Positions 16,842-25,860 of a stretch of 64,000 nucleotides of DNA are shown in pieces. Position 1 is the first letter of the stretch. Every line of letters starts with the position of its first letter. The DNA comes from Duganella margarita (GTDB lineage: Bacteria; Pseudomonadota; Gammaproteobacteria; Burkholderiales; Burkholderiaceae_D), in the NCBI RefSeq assembly GCF_009857535.1, contig NZ_WWCS01000009.1, forward strand, positions 186,001 through 250,000. The letters run 5' to 3'. The position numbers and the translations under genes were made by a program. Under the pieces are notes generated by a model. The model searched no databases. It was given only the letters and a program-made list of their open reading frames with translations, and had not been told where the DNA came from.

Positions 16842-18047
16842 TCAGCTGGTTTTGAAGATCAGCTGCGCCACGCGCTGCAATTTTGGATAAACCATCGGCA
16901 CCGTCAGCATGGTGCTGCCGATCGCCATCAGCAGCAGCGCGGTGAAGGTCTCGCTGGTGATGATCTGCTTATCCAGCAGAATATTGACGAAGATGATCAT
17001 GATCAGCGCCTTGGTTTGCAGCAGCCAGCCGATGATCGACGCCTCGCCCGGCCCCCATTTGAGGATCTTGCCGGCCAGGTGAATGCCGGCCAGCTTGCCC
17101 GACACCGACGCCACCAGCAGCACCAGCGCCACCAGGAACACTGCCGAACCGCCCATCGCCCAGTTGGTGCGCAGGCCGGTACTGAGGAAGAACACCGGCA
17201 TCACCGCCATCAGCACGTTGGCGCGCAGGAAGTCCATTTTCTCCTGGTTGAACCACTCGGCATCCATCACCGCGCCGGCCAGGAAGGCGCCGACCATGAA
17301 GTGCAAGCCGGCCCAGTCCGCCGCCAGCGCACACACCGCCAGCCAGATAAAGGAAATGTACCAGCGGTCGCGCTCCGGTATGCGCACCATCAGCATGCGG
17401 AACAGCTTGGTTGCCAGCGCGAACACCAGCAGGAAGCCGGCCTGGCGGCCGACGCGGTCCCAGTCCAGCAGGATCACCGCCAGCACGCCCCAGATGGCGA
17501 TATCGTCCAGGCTGGCGTAACGCAGAATGCGCTGGCCGATCGGTTGGCGCAGGATCTCCAGTTTTTCCATCAGCAGGATCAGGATCGGCAATGCGGTCAC
17601 CGCGCAGGCCATGCCGACGCCCAGCACGAACTGCCAGTCATGCGCCTTCGGTCCCATCCAGCCGGCGTAGCCAACCAGCCCCAGCGCGGCGATGCAGCCG
17701 AACAGCAGCGGCGTGCCGAGCGCCAGACCGGCGGTAATGGTGCTCTCGCGCCGGTGCTCCCAGGCTTTTTTCAGATCCAGCTCGATGCCGGCAATCATCA
17801 CGAAAATCATCACCGCCCACCAGGCGATGCCGTTCAGCGACTGCACCACCTGCGGATTGAACACGAAAGAATAGTACTCAGGAAAGGCGCGTCCCATCAC
17901 GCCCGGCCCCAGCAGGATGCCGGCAATAATTTGCACCACCACCAGCGGCGCGTAGTAATCCGTGCCGCCCAGGCGCCAGATCAGGTAAGGCACGCTGAAA
18001 ATAATTGTCATCGCGATCAGGAAGATCTCGGTGGTTCCCATATGCAT
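16842..18047 (-). CDS. Cation:proton antiporter (CPA2/KefB-like membrane domain)
   Basis: 401 residues, about 11-12 membrane spans and no C-terminal RCK/TrkA-N domain. Visible marks: QIIAGILLGPGVMG (span 2 region), IAGIELDLKKAWEHR, and YASLDDIAIWGVLAVILL, where the DD pair corresponds to ion-binding acids of Na+/H+ exchangers. Probably exchanges Na+ or K+ for protons across the inner membrane. GGGGAC lies before the start. Confidence 0.88.
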   Translation of the reverse strand: MHMGTTEIFLIAMTIIFSVPYLIWRLGGTDYYAPLVVVQIIAGILLGPGVMGRAFPEYYSFVFNPQVVQSLNGIAWWAVMIFVMIAGIELDLKKAWEHRRESTITAGLALGTPLLFGCIAALGLVGYAGWMGPKAHDWQFVLGVGMACAVTALPILILLMEKLEILRQPIGQRILRYASLDDIAIWGVLAVILLDWDRVGRQAGFLLVFALATKLFRMLMVRIPERDRWYISFIWLAVCALAADWAGLHFMVGAFLAGAVMDAEWFNQEKMDFLRANVLMAVMPVFFLSTGLRTNWAMGGSAVFLVALVLLVASVSGKLAGIHLAGKILKWGPGEASIIGWLLQTKALIMIIFVNILLDKQIITSETFTALLLMAIGSTMLTVPMVYPKLQRVAQLIFKTS

Positions 18048-18104
18048 TGCTGTCCCCAGTTGATGTAATTTTCTTACAGTTTAGCGACTCCCGAATAAAA
18101 ACTA

Positions 18105-18110
18105 TACAAT
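18105..18110 (+). promoter_or_regulatory. Probable -10 element of the marR-MFS operon
   Basis: TACAAT, 18 bases after a weak TTAGCG (18081-18086). Downstream of it CAAG occurs twice in an AT-rich stretch before the MarR ATG (near 18123 and 18134), a possible autoregulatory site. Weak evidence. Confidence 0.35.
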
Positions 18111-18159
18111 GATTGCTTACTCAAGTATTATTCAAGCATAACTCAACAAGGAAGCAACT

Positions 18160-18609
18160 ATGGATACGCCAATCAGTCCCAGCCTGGAATTCACTTTGCG
18201 CCTGGCCCGCGCTCAGGCCACCCTCGTGCGCCGCCTCGACCAGGTGTTGGGCGGCTACCACGGCATCAGCTTCAGCGACTTCATGCTGCTGCATTACTTG
18301 AGCCGCGCACCGGGCGGCCGCCTGCGCCGCGTCGACCTGGCCGAGCGCCAGGGCCTGACCGCGTCCGGCGTCACCCGCACCCTGCTGCCGCTGGAGAAAA
18401 TCGGCCTGGTGGAACGCCAGCAGGATCCGCGCGACGCCCGCGTGGCCTACGCCGCCATCACCGACACCGGCCGCGAACTGCTGAACAACGCCGTCACCGT
18501 TGTCGACCAGATCAGCAAGGACCTGCTGCGCAGCTGCCCGCCGTCGCAGTTTGGTGACCTGAGCAACGCGCTGGCGCTGATCGCCGGCATGAACGCCTCC
18601 AACTCATGA
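18160..18609 (+). CDS. MarR-family transcriptional regulator
   Basis: 149 residues. The winged helix shows the MarR signature VDLAERQGLTASGVTRTLLPLEKIGLVERQQDPRDARVAYAAIT (recognition helix then the DxRD wing). Likely a repressor of its own operon, relieved by a small ligand. It overlaps the next gene, an MFS pump, by ATGA, the usual arrangement for efflux control. Confidence 0.9.
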   Translation: MDTPISPSLEFTLRLARAQATLVRRLDQVLGGYHGISFSDFMLLHYLSRAPGGRLRRVDLAERQGLTASGVTRTLLPLEKIGLVERQQDPRDARVAYAAITDTGRELLNNAVTVVDQISKDLLRSCPPSQFGDLSNALALIAGMNASNS

Positions 18610-19937
18610 ACGCGCTCAAGCAAAACGCCAACTTCAAGTGGCTGATGCGCGGCGGCGTGATCTCCGCGCTGGGCGACCAGCTGACCATGATCGCCCTGCC
18701 CTGGCTGGTGCTCAAGCTGACCGGCGACACGCTGGCGCTGGGACTGGTGATCGCGCTGATGAGCATTCCGCGCGCGGTCTTCATCCTGGTGGGCGGCGCG
18801 CTGGTGGACCGCTACTCGCCCAAGCGCGTGCTGATGCTGACCAAGTACATCAACGCCGTGCTGCTTGCGCTGCTGACGCTACTGGTGATGAACGTCGCCT
18901 CGGCGCCGACCGTGGCACTCAGTTCATCGCTGTCGCTGACGGTCGCCATCTCGCCGCATCTGGCGCTGCAGCTGATTTACGCGCTGGCTTTGGGGCTGGG
19001 CCTTGCGCAGGCATTCGCCATGCCGTCCGGGATGTCGATTCTGCCGCTGGCCATTCCCGCCGACCATCTGCAAGCCGCCAACGGCATGATGATGGGCATC
19101 CGCCAGGTCACCATGCTGATCGGCCCCTTGCTGGCGGCTGGCCTGCTGGCCTTTGCCGGCGATGGCAACGGCGGCGTTAGCAATGCACGCGGCCTGGCGC
19201 TGGCCTTCGGTTTCGATTGTCTGAGCTACCTGGTGTCCGCATGGACGCTGGCCAAGGTCACGCTGCTGCCCGCCGCAGTCACCGCCACCACGCCGTCAAC
19301 CACCGACGCCAAACCGCAGTCGGTCCTGCGCTCGGTCGGCGCCGGCCTGCGCATGGTGTGGGACGATGTGCCGATGCGCCTGTGCTTCATCTACTGGGGC
19401 ACGGTGTCGCTGTTCATCGGCGGCGCGATGCAGGTGGCGCTCCCGGTGCTGGCCAGCCAGCTGCACGGCGCGTCCACTCTGGGCCTGATCATGGGCGCGC
19501 ACGGCGCCGGCACGCTGCTCGGTATGGGCGCCTCGGCCAAACTTGGCGCGCGGCTGCGCTTCGCCAGCTTCGGCGCGATGATACTGACAGCGGACGCCAT
19601 CGCCGGCGTGCTGCTGGCGCCACTGGGCATGGTGCAGGCGGTGTGGCAGGCGGCCCTGCTGATGCTGACCCTCGGCCTGCTGACCGGCTATATGCAGATC
19701 AAGGTCTTCACCTGGATCCAGCAACGCGTACCGCCGCAGATGATGGGCCGCGCCATGAGCATTTTCATGTTCATCTTTATGGGACTGGCGCCGGTGTCGG
19801 CCGCCGCCACCGGATGGATACTGACCCTGGTCTCGCTGTCGCAATTGTTCCTCGGCGGTGGCATCATACTGGTGACGTTTGCGGCCGGCGCGTACTTGTT
19901 CACGCCCATCCGCAGCATCGCATCGACGACACCGTAA
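18606..19937 (+). CDS. MFS transporter co-expressed with MarR regulator
   Basis: 443 residues with about 12 spans. Loop-2 motif seen as GGALVDRYSPKRVLMLTKYINA. The family resembles the MFS_3/enterobactin-exporter-like group (FKWLMRGGVISALGDQLTMIALPWLVLKL at the N-terminus). Likely exports a drug or metabolite sensed by the coupled MarR. The LysR gene starts 10 bases later. Confidence 0.87.
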   Translation: MNALKQNANFKWLMRGGVISALGDQLTMIALPWLVLKLTGDTLALGLVIALMSIPRAVFILVGGALVDRYSPKRVLMLTKYINAVLLALLTLLVMNVASAPTVALSSSLSLTVAISPHLALQLIYALALGLGLAQAFAMPSGMSILPLAIPADHLQAANGMMMGIRQVTMLIGPLLAAGLLAFAGDGNGGVSNARGLALAFGFDCLSYLVSAWTLAKVTLLPAAVTATTPSTTDAKPQSVLRSVGAGLRMVWDDVPMRLCFIYWGTVSLFIGGAMQVALPVLASQLHGASTLGLIMGAHGAGTLLGMGASAKLGARLRFASFGAMILTADAIAGVLLAPLGMVQAVWQAALLMLTLGLLTGYMQIKVFTWIQQRVPPQMMGRAMSIFMFIFMGLAPVSAAATGWILTLVSLSQLFLGGGIILVTFAAGAYLFTPIRSIASTTP

Positions 19938-19947
19938 AGGACTTTGC

Positions 19948-20910
19948 ATGGAAACCAAATGGCTGGAAGACTTCATCTCGCTGGTCGAGACCAATAACTT
20001 CAGCCGCTCGGCGGCGCTGCGCCACGTGACGCAGCCCGCCTTTTCCCGCCGCATCCAGTCGCTGGAAAACTGGCTGGGCACAGACCTGATCGACCGCACT
20101 TCGTACCCGACGCGCTTGACGCCGGCCGGCGTGGTGTTCTACGAACAGGCGCTGGAGATGCTATCCAAGATCAACGGCGCGCGCGAACTGCTGCGCTCCA
20201 AGCGCGCCGCCGCCCAGACCAGCATCGACCTGGCGGTGCCGCATACATTGTCGCTGACCTTCGTGCCGAAATGGCTGACCGGATTGGAGCAGGACTTCGC
20301 GCCGATCCGCAGCCGCCTGATGGCGCTCAACGTCCACGACGCCGTGCTGCAACTGGTCGAAGGCGGCTGCGACCTGCTGCTGTGTTATCACCATCCGCGC
20401 CAGCCGGTGCAGCTGGACCCGGGCCGCTACGACATGCTGGTGATGGGCCGCGAATCGCTGCGCGCCTACGCCCGCTGCGATAAAAACAAGGTGCCGGAAT
20501 TTACCCTGCCCGGCACGAAGCGCGCGCCGCTGCCCTTTCTGTCCTACACCAACAACGCCTACCTGGGCCGCATGGTGGAGCTGATACTCAACGACGCCAG
20601 GACGCCGCTGCACCTGGAGCCGCATTACGAAACCGACATGGCCGAAGGCCTGAAGATGATGGCGCTGGAAGGCCGCGGCGTCGCCTTCCTGCCCGAATCC
20701 GCCGTCACGCGCGAACTCAAACAAAAGCAGCTGGCGCGCGCCGACGGCGATACCTCGGACTGGGAAATCGAAATGGAAATCCGCCTGTACCGCGAACGCG
20801 CATCCGCCCACCGGCGCGGTAAGCCGATCGTTGACCGGCTGTGGGAATTCCTCGAAATGCAGCAGAACGGCGGCCGTAAAAAACGCAGCATCCCATCGTC
20901 CGAACGCTAA
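19948..20910 (+). CDS. LysR-family transcriptional regulator
   Basis: 320 residues. I chose the ATG at 19948, which follows AAAGGA and begins METKWLEDFISLVETNNF, the normal LysR N-terminus; the frame is open further upstream but only as shadow. Winged helix to about residue 60 (SRSAALRHVTQPAFSRRIQSLENWLG), effector domain after it. Last gene of the MarR-MFS-LysR run; a repeat element follows the stop directly. Confidence 0.9.
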   Translation: METKWLEDFISLVETNNFSRSAALRHVTQPAFSRRIQSLENWLGTDLIDRTSYPTRLTPAGVVFYEQALEMLSKINGARELLRSKRAAAQTSIDLAVPHTLSLTFVPKWLTGLEQDFAPIRSRLMALNVHDAVLQLVEGGCDLLLCYHHPRQPVQLDPGRYDMLVMGRESLRAYARCDKNKVPEFTLPGTKRAPLPFLSYTNNAYLGRMVELILNDARTPLHLEPHYETDMAEGLKMMALEGRGVAFLPESAVTRELKQKQLARADGDTSDWEIEMEIRLYRERASAHRRGKPIVDRLWEFLEMQQNGGRKKRSIPSSER

Positions 20911-20911
20911 C

Positions 20912-20978
20912 CGTCACTCCGGCGAAAGCCGCAGTTTATGCTTACTATGCATGGATTCCGGCCTTCGCCGGAATGACG
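20912..20978. repeat. Inverted-repeat element of the 'GTCATTCCGGCGAAGGCCGGAATCC' type
   Basis: The outer arms CGTCACTCCGGCGAAAGCCG (20912-20931) and CGGCCTTCGCCGGAATGACG (20959-20978) are near-perfect inverse complements. Each contains a smaller palindrome around CCGGCGAA. Elements of this kind are dispersed in many beta- and gammaproteobacterial genomes, usually just after stop codons. It may act as a transcription barrier or mRNA-end structure here. Confidence 0.75.
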
Positions 20979-21117
20979 TTTCGCTAACTATGCATCTTTT
21001 GCATAGCCAAATGCGCATACAGCATTGGCCGCTCCAAAAGCCCAGGCGTAGGATTCGTGCCACTTGAGCACCGCTACAAGCGGCGCTCAGCAAACGAATT
21101 CATTGGGAGCCTTGAGC

Positions 21118-22413
21118 ATGACCTCTGTACCAGCACAACACGCACTGCCTTCGTACCTCAACGCCGAAGATCTCGGTCCATGGGGTGTCTATCTGCAGCA
21201 AATCGACCGCGTTACCCCGCACCTCGGTAGCCTGTCGCGCTGGGTCGAAACCCTCAAGCGCCCCAAGCGCATCCTGACTGTCGACGTGCCGATCGAGCGC
21301 GACGACGGCAGCATTGCGCACTACGAAGGCTATCGCGTGCAGCACAACATGTCGCGTGGTCCCGGCAAGGGCGGCGTGCGCTTCCACCAGGACGTGACCC
21401 TGTCCGAAGTGATGGCCCTGTCGGCGTGGATGACCGTGAAAAACGCGGCCGTCAACGTGCCATACGGCGGCGCCAAAGGCGGCATCCGTGTCGATCCTAA
21501 AACCCTGTCGCGTGGTGAACTGCAGCGCCTGACCCGCCGCTACACCAGCGAAATCAGCCTGATCATCGGCCCTAACAAAGACATCCCGGCGCCGGACGTA
21601 AACACCAACGAACAGGTGATGGCGTGGATGATGGACTCCTACGCCATGATCGAAGGTAACCTGTCGACCGGCGTCGTGACTGGCAAGCCAATCTCGCTGG
21701 GCGGCTCGCTGGGCCGCCGTGAAGCGACCGGCCGCGGCGTGTTCGTGGTGGGCCGTGAAGCCGCCGTCAAACGTGGCGTGGCAATTGCCGGCGCCCGTGT
21801 CGCCGTGCAGGGCTTCGGCAACGTCGGCGGCGTGGCAGCAACCATGTTCGCGGAAGCCGGCTCCAAAGTCATCGCCGTGCAGGATCACACCGCGACCGTG
21901 GTGCATCAAGGCGGCCTGGATATCGCCCGCCTGCACCACCACGTGGCGGAAACCGGCGGCGTTGCCGGCTTCCCTGGCGCCGAAGCGCAACTAACGCGTG
22001 ACGCGTTCTGGGATGTGGAATCGGACATCCTGATTCCGGCCGCACTGGAACAGCAGATTACTGCCGCTAACGCGCCGCGTATTCGCACCAAAATCATTCT
22101 GGAAGGCGCCAACGGCCCAACCACGCCGGAAGCGGACGACATCCTGACCGACAAGGATGTGCTGATCGTTCCCGACGTGCTGGCCAACGCCGGCGGCGTA
22201 ACCGTGTCATACTTCGAATGGGTGCAGGATTTCTCCAGCTTCTTCTGGAGCGAAGATGAAATTAATGCACGCCTTACCCGCATCATGCAGGATGCATTCA
22301 ATGCAGTATGGGCCGTTGCGCAGGACAAGAAAGTCACGCTGCGAACCGCCACCTTCATCCTCGCTTGCACCCGAGTGCTGCAAGCCCGTGAAGTTCGTGG
22401 CCTCTACCCATAA
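21118..22413 (+). CDS. gdhA: Glutamate dehydrogenase (Glu/Leu/Phe/Val family)
   Basis: 431 residues from the ATG at 21118, preceded by GGGAG; a TTG 18 codons upstream gives a poorly conserved tail. Substrate domain with GPGKGGVRFHQD and the catalytic Lys region PYGGAKGGI; NAD(P)-binding Rossmann domain with VAVQGFGNVGGVAA; C-terminal ILEGANGPTTPEAD and DVLANAGGVTVSYFEW. Interconverts glutamate and 2-oxoglutarate plus ammonia. A perfect terminator separates it from malic enzyme, so both are probably single transcription units of central carbon/nitrogen flow. Confidence 0.92.
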   Translation: MTSVPAQHALPSYLNAEDLGPWGVYLQQIDRVTPHLGSLSRWVETLKRPKRILTVDVPIERDDGSIAHYEGYRVQHNMSRGPGKGGVRFHQDVTLSEVMALSAWMTVKNAAVNVPYGGAKGGIRVDPKTLSRGELQRLTRRYTSEISLIIGPNKDIPAPDVNTNEQVMAWMMDSYAMIEGNLSTGVVTGKPISLGGSLGRREATGRGVFVVGREAAVKRGVAIAGARVAVQGFGNVGGVAATMFAEAGSKVIAVQDHTATVVHQGGLDIARLHHHVAETGGVAGFPGAEAQLTRDAFWDVESDILIPAALEQQITAANAPRIRTKIILEGANGPTTPEADDILTDKDVLIVPDVLANAGGVTVSYFEWVQDFSSFFWSEDEINARLTRIMQDAFNAVWAVAQDKKVTLRTATFILACTRVLQAREVRGLYP

Positions 22414-22435
22414 ACACTGAATCCCCAGCAGTTTG

Positions 22436-22472
22436 CGCCTGTACCAGCCCTTAGGCTCGTACGGGCGTTTTT
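22436..22472 (+). terminator. Intrinsic terminator of the glutamate dehydrogenase gene
   Basis: CGCCTGTAC (22436-22444) pairs with GTACGGGCG (22459-22467), one U-G wobble. Inside, AGCC/GGCT pair around loop CTTA, with one C-C mismatch. T5 follows (22468-22472). Confidence 0.9.
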
Positions 22473-22497
22473 CGCTTTACAAGGACTACAAAACAAT

Positions 22498-23730
22498 ATG
22501 ACCACGATAGAACAAAAGGCACTCGCCTATCACCGTGCCGGCAGCGCTGGCAAAATCGCCATCGAAATCACCAAAAGCGTCAGCACCCAGGAAGACCTGG
22601 CGCTGGCTTACTCGCCCGGCGTGGCTGCGCCATGCGTCGAGATCAAGCGCGATCCGGGCAAGGCTTACGAATACACCGCCAAGGGCAACCTGGTAGGCGT
22701 CATCACCAACGGCAGCGCGGTGCTCGGCCTGGGTAACATCGGTGCCCTGGCCGGCAAGCCGGTGATGGAAGGTAAAGTTGTGCTGTTCAAGAAGTTCGCC
22801 GGCATCGATGCCTTCGACATCGAAATCGACGAAAGCGATCCGGATAAGCTGGTCGACATCATCGCCGCCCTGCATCCGACCTTCGGCGGCATCAACCTGG
22901 AAGACATCAAGGCGCCTGAGTGCTTCTACATCGAGCGCAAGCTGCGTGAACGCCTGTCGATTCCAGTGTTCCACGATGACCAGCATGGCACCGCCATCGT
23001 GGTCGGCGCCGGCATGCTGAACGCGATTGAAATGACCGGCCGCGATATCGCCACCGTGAAGATCGTCTGCTCCGGCGCCGGCGCCGCAGCCGTGGCCTGC
23101 CTGGAGCTGCTGGTGGACCTCGGCGCGCAGCGCAAGAACATCTTCGTCTGCGACAGCAAAGGCGTGCTGACTACCGCGCGTAACCTGGACGGCGAAAAAG
23201 CCGCCTGGGCGCAAGACACAACCGCCACCACGCTGTCGGACGTGATGCACGATGCCGACGTGTTCCTCGGCGTGTCCGGTCCTGGCGTGCTGTCGCAAGC
23301 CGACATCCAGAACATGAAGGCGCATCCTATCGTCTTCACGCTGGCCAATCCTGAACCGGAACTGCGTCCGGAACTGGTGCGCGAAGTGGCGCCGGATGCG
23401 ATCATCGCCACCGGCCGTTCGGACTATCCGAACCAGATCAACAACGCGCTGTGCTTCCCTTACCTGTTCCGCGCCGCGCTGGATTCGGGCGCCACCACCA
23501 TCAACCAGGAAATGAAGCGCGCCTGCGTGGTGGCTTTGGCGGACATGGCACGCAGCGATGCGCGCTTCAGCAAGGACTACATCGTCCCAGGCCTGCTGGA
23601 CCCGCGCCTGCTGATCGGCGTCACGCCGAAGATCGCCACCGCTGCATGGCGCAGCGGCGTCGCCCGCAAGCAGCTGGTTGAGCTGGAATATGCGGACGAC
23701 CTGAAAGACCTGGCGGAATCGCTGCTGTAA
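22498..23730 (+). CDS. NAD(P)-dependent malic enzyme, short form
   Basis: 410 residues. The malic N domain has LAYSPGVAAPC and KGNLVGVITNGSAVLGLGNIGALAGKPVMEGK; catalytic region HDDQHGTAIVVGAGMLNA; Rossmann motif GAGAAAVACLELL. It converts malate to pyruvate and CO2 with reduction of NAD(P). The MaeB type usually carries a C-terminal phosphotransacetylase-like domain (total about 760 residues). Here the gene ends cleanly after the malic domain, as in known short homologues, so I do not call it truncated. Confidence 0.9.
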   Translation: MTTIEQKALAYHRAGSAGKIAIEITKSVSTQEDLALAYSPGVAAPCVEIKRDPGKAYEYTAKGNLVGVITNGSAVLGLGNIGALAGKPVMEGKVVLFKKFAGIDAFDIEIDESDPDKLVDIIAALHPTFGGINLEDIKAPECFYIERKLRERLSIPVFHDDQHGTAIVVGAGMLNAIEMTGRDIATVKIVCSGAGAAAVACLELLVDLGAQRKNIFVCDSKGVLTTARNLDGEKAAWAQDTTATTLSDVMHDADVFLGVSGPGVLSQADIQNMKAHPIVFTLANPEPELRPELVREVAPDAIIATGRSDYPNQINNALCFPYLFRAALDSGATTINQEMKRACVVALADMARSDARFSKDYIVPGLLDPRLLIGVTPKIATAAWRSGVARKQLVELEYADDLKDLAESLL

Positions 23731-24180
23731 TCAGTTCTTGGGCGGGCGGATGCCGGTATACTGCGCCGAGACCAGCATCCACTTGCCATCCTTGAGCTGC
23801 GCCACATAGCCGGCGCGCATCGCAAAAGTGCGCGCCGTTTCGCCCGAGCCCATGGTGTAGGTCAGCCGCGTATAAACCACGGCGCTGTCGCCGAATACAC
23901 GCACCAATGGCTCATCGATCTTCAACTGCGGGCTGGGACGCTTCTGCTCCGGCGCATAGAACGACAACATCTTCTCGCGCGGATCGACCTCGCCCACGGG
24001 CGAAATCTCAACAAAACTGTCGGCGATGACGGCCTTCAGCGTACCCAGGTCAAAGCTGCCCTGAGCCTCGGCGTAACGCTTGACCAGCGCCGTCAACTCT
24101 TCATCCACCGGCGCAGCCATCGCTGCTGTCGTGCCAGCAGCCATCACAAACAAACACTTCAAAACGAATCGCGACATCAT
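23731..24180 (-). CDS. Exported NTF2-like (DUF4440/SnoaL-type) protein
   Basis: 149 residues; signal peptide to about AMAA, AAAGGGA before the ATG. The NTF2-like cone fold is suggested by VKRYAEAQGSFDLGTLKAVIADSFVEISPVGEV and a C-terminal YVAQLKDGKWMLVSAQYTGI strand pair. Function unknown; family members bind small ligands or act as enzymes. Its stop abuts the malic enzyme stop (convergent). Third gene after the glycosyltransferase and ynfA. Confidence 0.75.
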   Translation of the reverse strand: MMSRFVLKCLFVMAAGTTAAMAAPVDEELTALVKRYAEAQGSFDLGTLKAVIADSFVEISPVGEVDPREKMLSFYAPEQKRPSPQLKIDEPLVRVFGDSAVVYTRLTYTMGSGETARTFAMRAGYVAQLKDGKWMLVSAQYTGIRPPKN

Positions 24181-24210
24181 GAGGTAGTCCCTTTCTCAAC
24201 GTTGAAATAA

Positions 24211-24540
24211 TCACTGCGACGGCTGCAGCGCAATCACTGCCATGCCCACCAAAGCCAGTGCGGCACCGGCAATGTCAAAACGCGTCAGCGCCACGCCATC
24301 CACACAGCGAAGCCACAGCAGCGCGACACAAATGTAAGCGCCGCCGTACGCAGCATAGGTGCGGCCAGCGGCCGTTGGATGAAGCGTCAACAGCCAGGCA
24401 AACAGCGCCAGCGACAACGCTGCCGGCAGCAGCAGCCAAGCCGGCTTATCCTGCTTTAGCACCAGCCAGGGCAAATAGCAGCCGACAATCTCGGCCAGCG
24501 CGGTGACGAAAAACAGGGACGCAATTTTCAGGAATGCCAT
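24211..24540 (-). CDS. ynfA: YnfA family (UPF0060) inner-membrane protein
   Basis: 109 residues, four membrane spans, with the family's conserved FVTALAEIVGCYLPWL, GRTYAAYGGAYI and DGVALTRFDIAGA. SMR-like fold; the family has been linked to small-cation or drug export in other bacteria. Its ATG follows the stop of the glycosyltransferase with no gap, so the two are co-translated. Confidence 0.92.
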   Translation of the reverse strand: MAFLKIASLFFVTALAEIVGCYLPWLVLKQDKPAWLLLPAALSLALFAWLLTLHPTAAGRTYAAYGGAYICVALLWLRCVDGVALTRFDIAGAALALVGMAVIALQPSQ

Positions 24541-25800
24541 CTATCGGACTCCGGATAGTTGGTTGATCAGGCGGACCGCCGCTGCGACGCCGTCCTCCTG
24601 CGCCATCGCGCGCGCCACCAGCGGAGCCTTGACCTGCATTGCCGGACTGACTGCGCGGAGGCGCGACGCCAGCCGTTTTGCGGTCACGCTGCGGCGATGC
24701 AGAGGCTTGCCGGCGATGCCGACACGGCGCAGCTCCTTGCCCCAATGTTCCTGCTCGCTGATGTGCGCAACGACGACGGACGGTTTGCCCGCCCGCGTGA
24801 CGGATTGCGTGGTGCCGGCGCCGCCGTGATGTACCACCGCAGCGCAGCGAGGGAAGATCAGATGATGCGGCGAGGCCGAGACGTACAACACCCGCTCGTC
24901 GGACTGGAAACCGCAAGCCGCAGCGTCATCGGTCTGGATGATGGCGCGGCAGCCGGCCTGCGTGGCCGCATCGGTGAACAGCTTCAGGTGGTCGGTCTGG
25001 TTGGGAATGTCGCGCGGCGTCCAGCTGCCGAAGGTCATGTAGACAGGCGCTTCGCCGGCCGCGAGGAAGGCTTCGACCGCATCGGTCAGGCGGCCTTCGA
25101 TCTGCATATTCGGCATATCGAGGAAGCCGCATAGCTGGATCGACGACGGCCAGTCCGGCTGCCGCTCGCACAGCTGCGGACTGACCGCCACCAGCGTCAG
25201 AAGGTCGGACAGCCACACTTGATTGACGAAGTCCTTCGTCAACGGCATGTTCAACCGCGCCCGCAGACGGTTGGGATAGCGCCCCGCCGTCTTCTGCAAG
25301 GCCCAGCGACTCAGCCACCACAGGAAGCTTTGCCCGAACGGCAGCCCGATAGGATGGCTGTGCGCACTGGGAATCGCCACATGCGACAGCAGAACGCTGA
25401 CATACGGCTTGCCGGCCTGCTCGGCGGCGATCTGCAAGGGATACATGAAGTAGTGACCAACCAGCAGGTCCGATTCCGCCGCCAGCTCCAGCGCCGCGGC
25501 CAGCATGGCCTCCTCCGCCGGCAGGAACGCGGCCTCCATCAGCATCGTCATCTGCTTTAGCGGATTGCGCATGCCGATGGCCGCCTCGCCGATGCGCGCC
25601 GCCTCAGACAGCGGAATCACCGGCGAAGCAATCACCCGCAACTTGACGCCGGACGGCGACGCCATACCGGCATACGCGCCGCTGTCAACGCAGGTGATCA
25701 GCAGCGTCACGTCATGGCCGGCCTGCTGCAAGCCTTCCGCCAGCGCCACGAACGGCCGGATATCACCGTGACTTCCCCACGTTTGCAAACCTATCTTCAT
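24541..25800 (-). CDS. UDP-glycosyltransferase of the GT1 (MGT / GtfB) type
   Basis: 419 residues from the ATG at 25800 (GGAG upstream); an ATG eight codons earlier lacks this. N-terminal Rossmann half begins MKIGLQTWGSHGDIRPFVALAEGLQQAGHDVTL, the typical GT1 acceptor-side start. The donor-binding motif near the C-terminus is CAAVVHHGGAGTTQSVTRAGKP followed by EQEHWGKEL. Transfers a sugar to a lipid, sterol-like or secondary-metabolite acceptor. Forms an operon with ynfA. It is not of the GT4-like type expected for selenosugar synthase. Confidence 0.88.
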   Translation of the reverse strand: MKIGLQTWGSHGDIRPFVALAEGLQQAGHDVTLLITCVDSGAYAGMASPSGVKLRVIASPVIPLSEAARIGEAAIGMRNPLKQMTMLMEAAFLPAEEAMLAAALELAAESDLLVGHYFMYPLQIAAEQAGKPYVSVLLSHVAIPSAHSHPIGLPFGQSFLWWLSRWALQKTAGRYPNRLRARLNMPLTKDFVNQVWLSDLLTLVAVSPQLCERQPDWPSSIQLCGFLDMPNMQIEGRLTDAVEAFLAAGEAPVYMTFGSWTPRDIPNQTDHLKLFTDAATQAGCRAIIQTDDAAACGFQSDERVLYVSASPHHLIFPRCAAVVHHGGAGTTQSVTRAGKPSVVVAHISEQEHWGKELRRVGIAGKPLHRRSVTAKRLASRLRAVSPAMQVKAPLVARAMAQEDGVAAAVRLINQLSGVR

Positions 25801-25860
25801 CCGCACTCCATAATTATTTATCAATTATGGAATGCGCAACTCCGACATGCAAGCGATTAA

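Noticed and set aside
22498..23730. Malic enzyme considered truncated because the phosphotransacetylase domain is missing
   Set aside because: The gene ends at a natural boundary and no leftover domain follows; short malic enzymes of about 410 residues are normal.
24541..25800. Glycosyltransferase considered as the missing SenB selenosugar synthase
   Set aside because: It is a GT1/MGT enzyme (HHGGAGTT donor motif) in an operon with ynfA and 5 kb from the SenA-like gene. SenB belongs to a different, GT4-like type.
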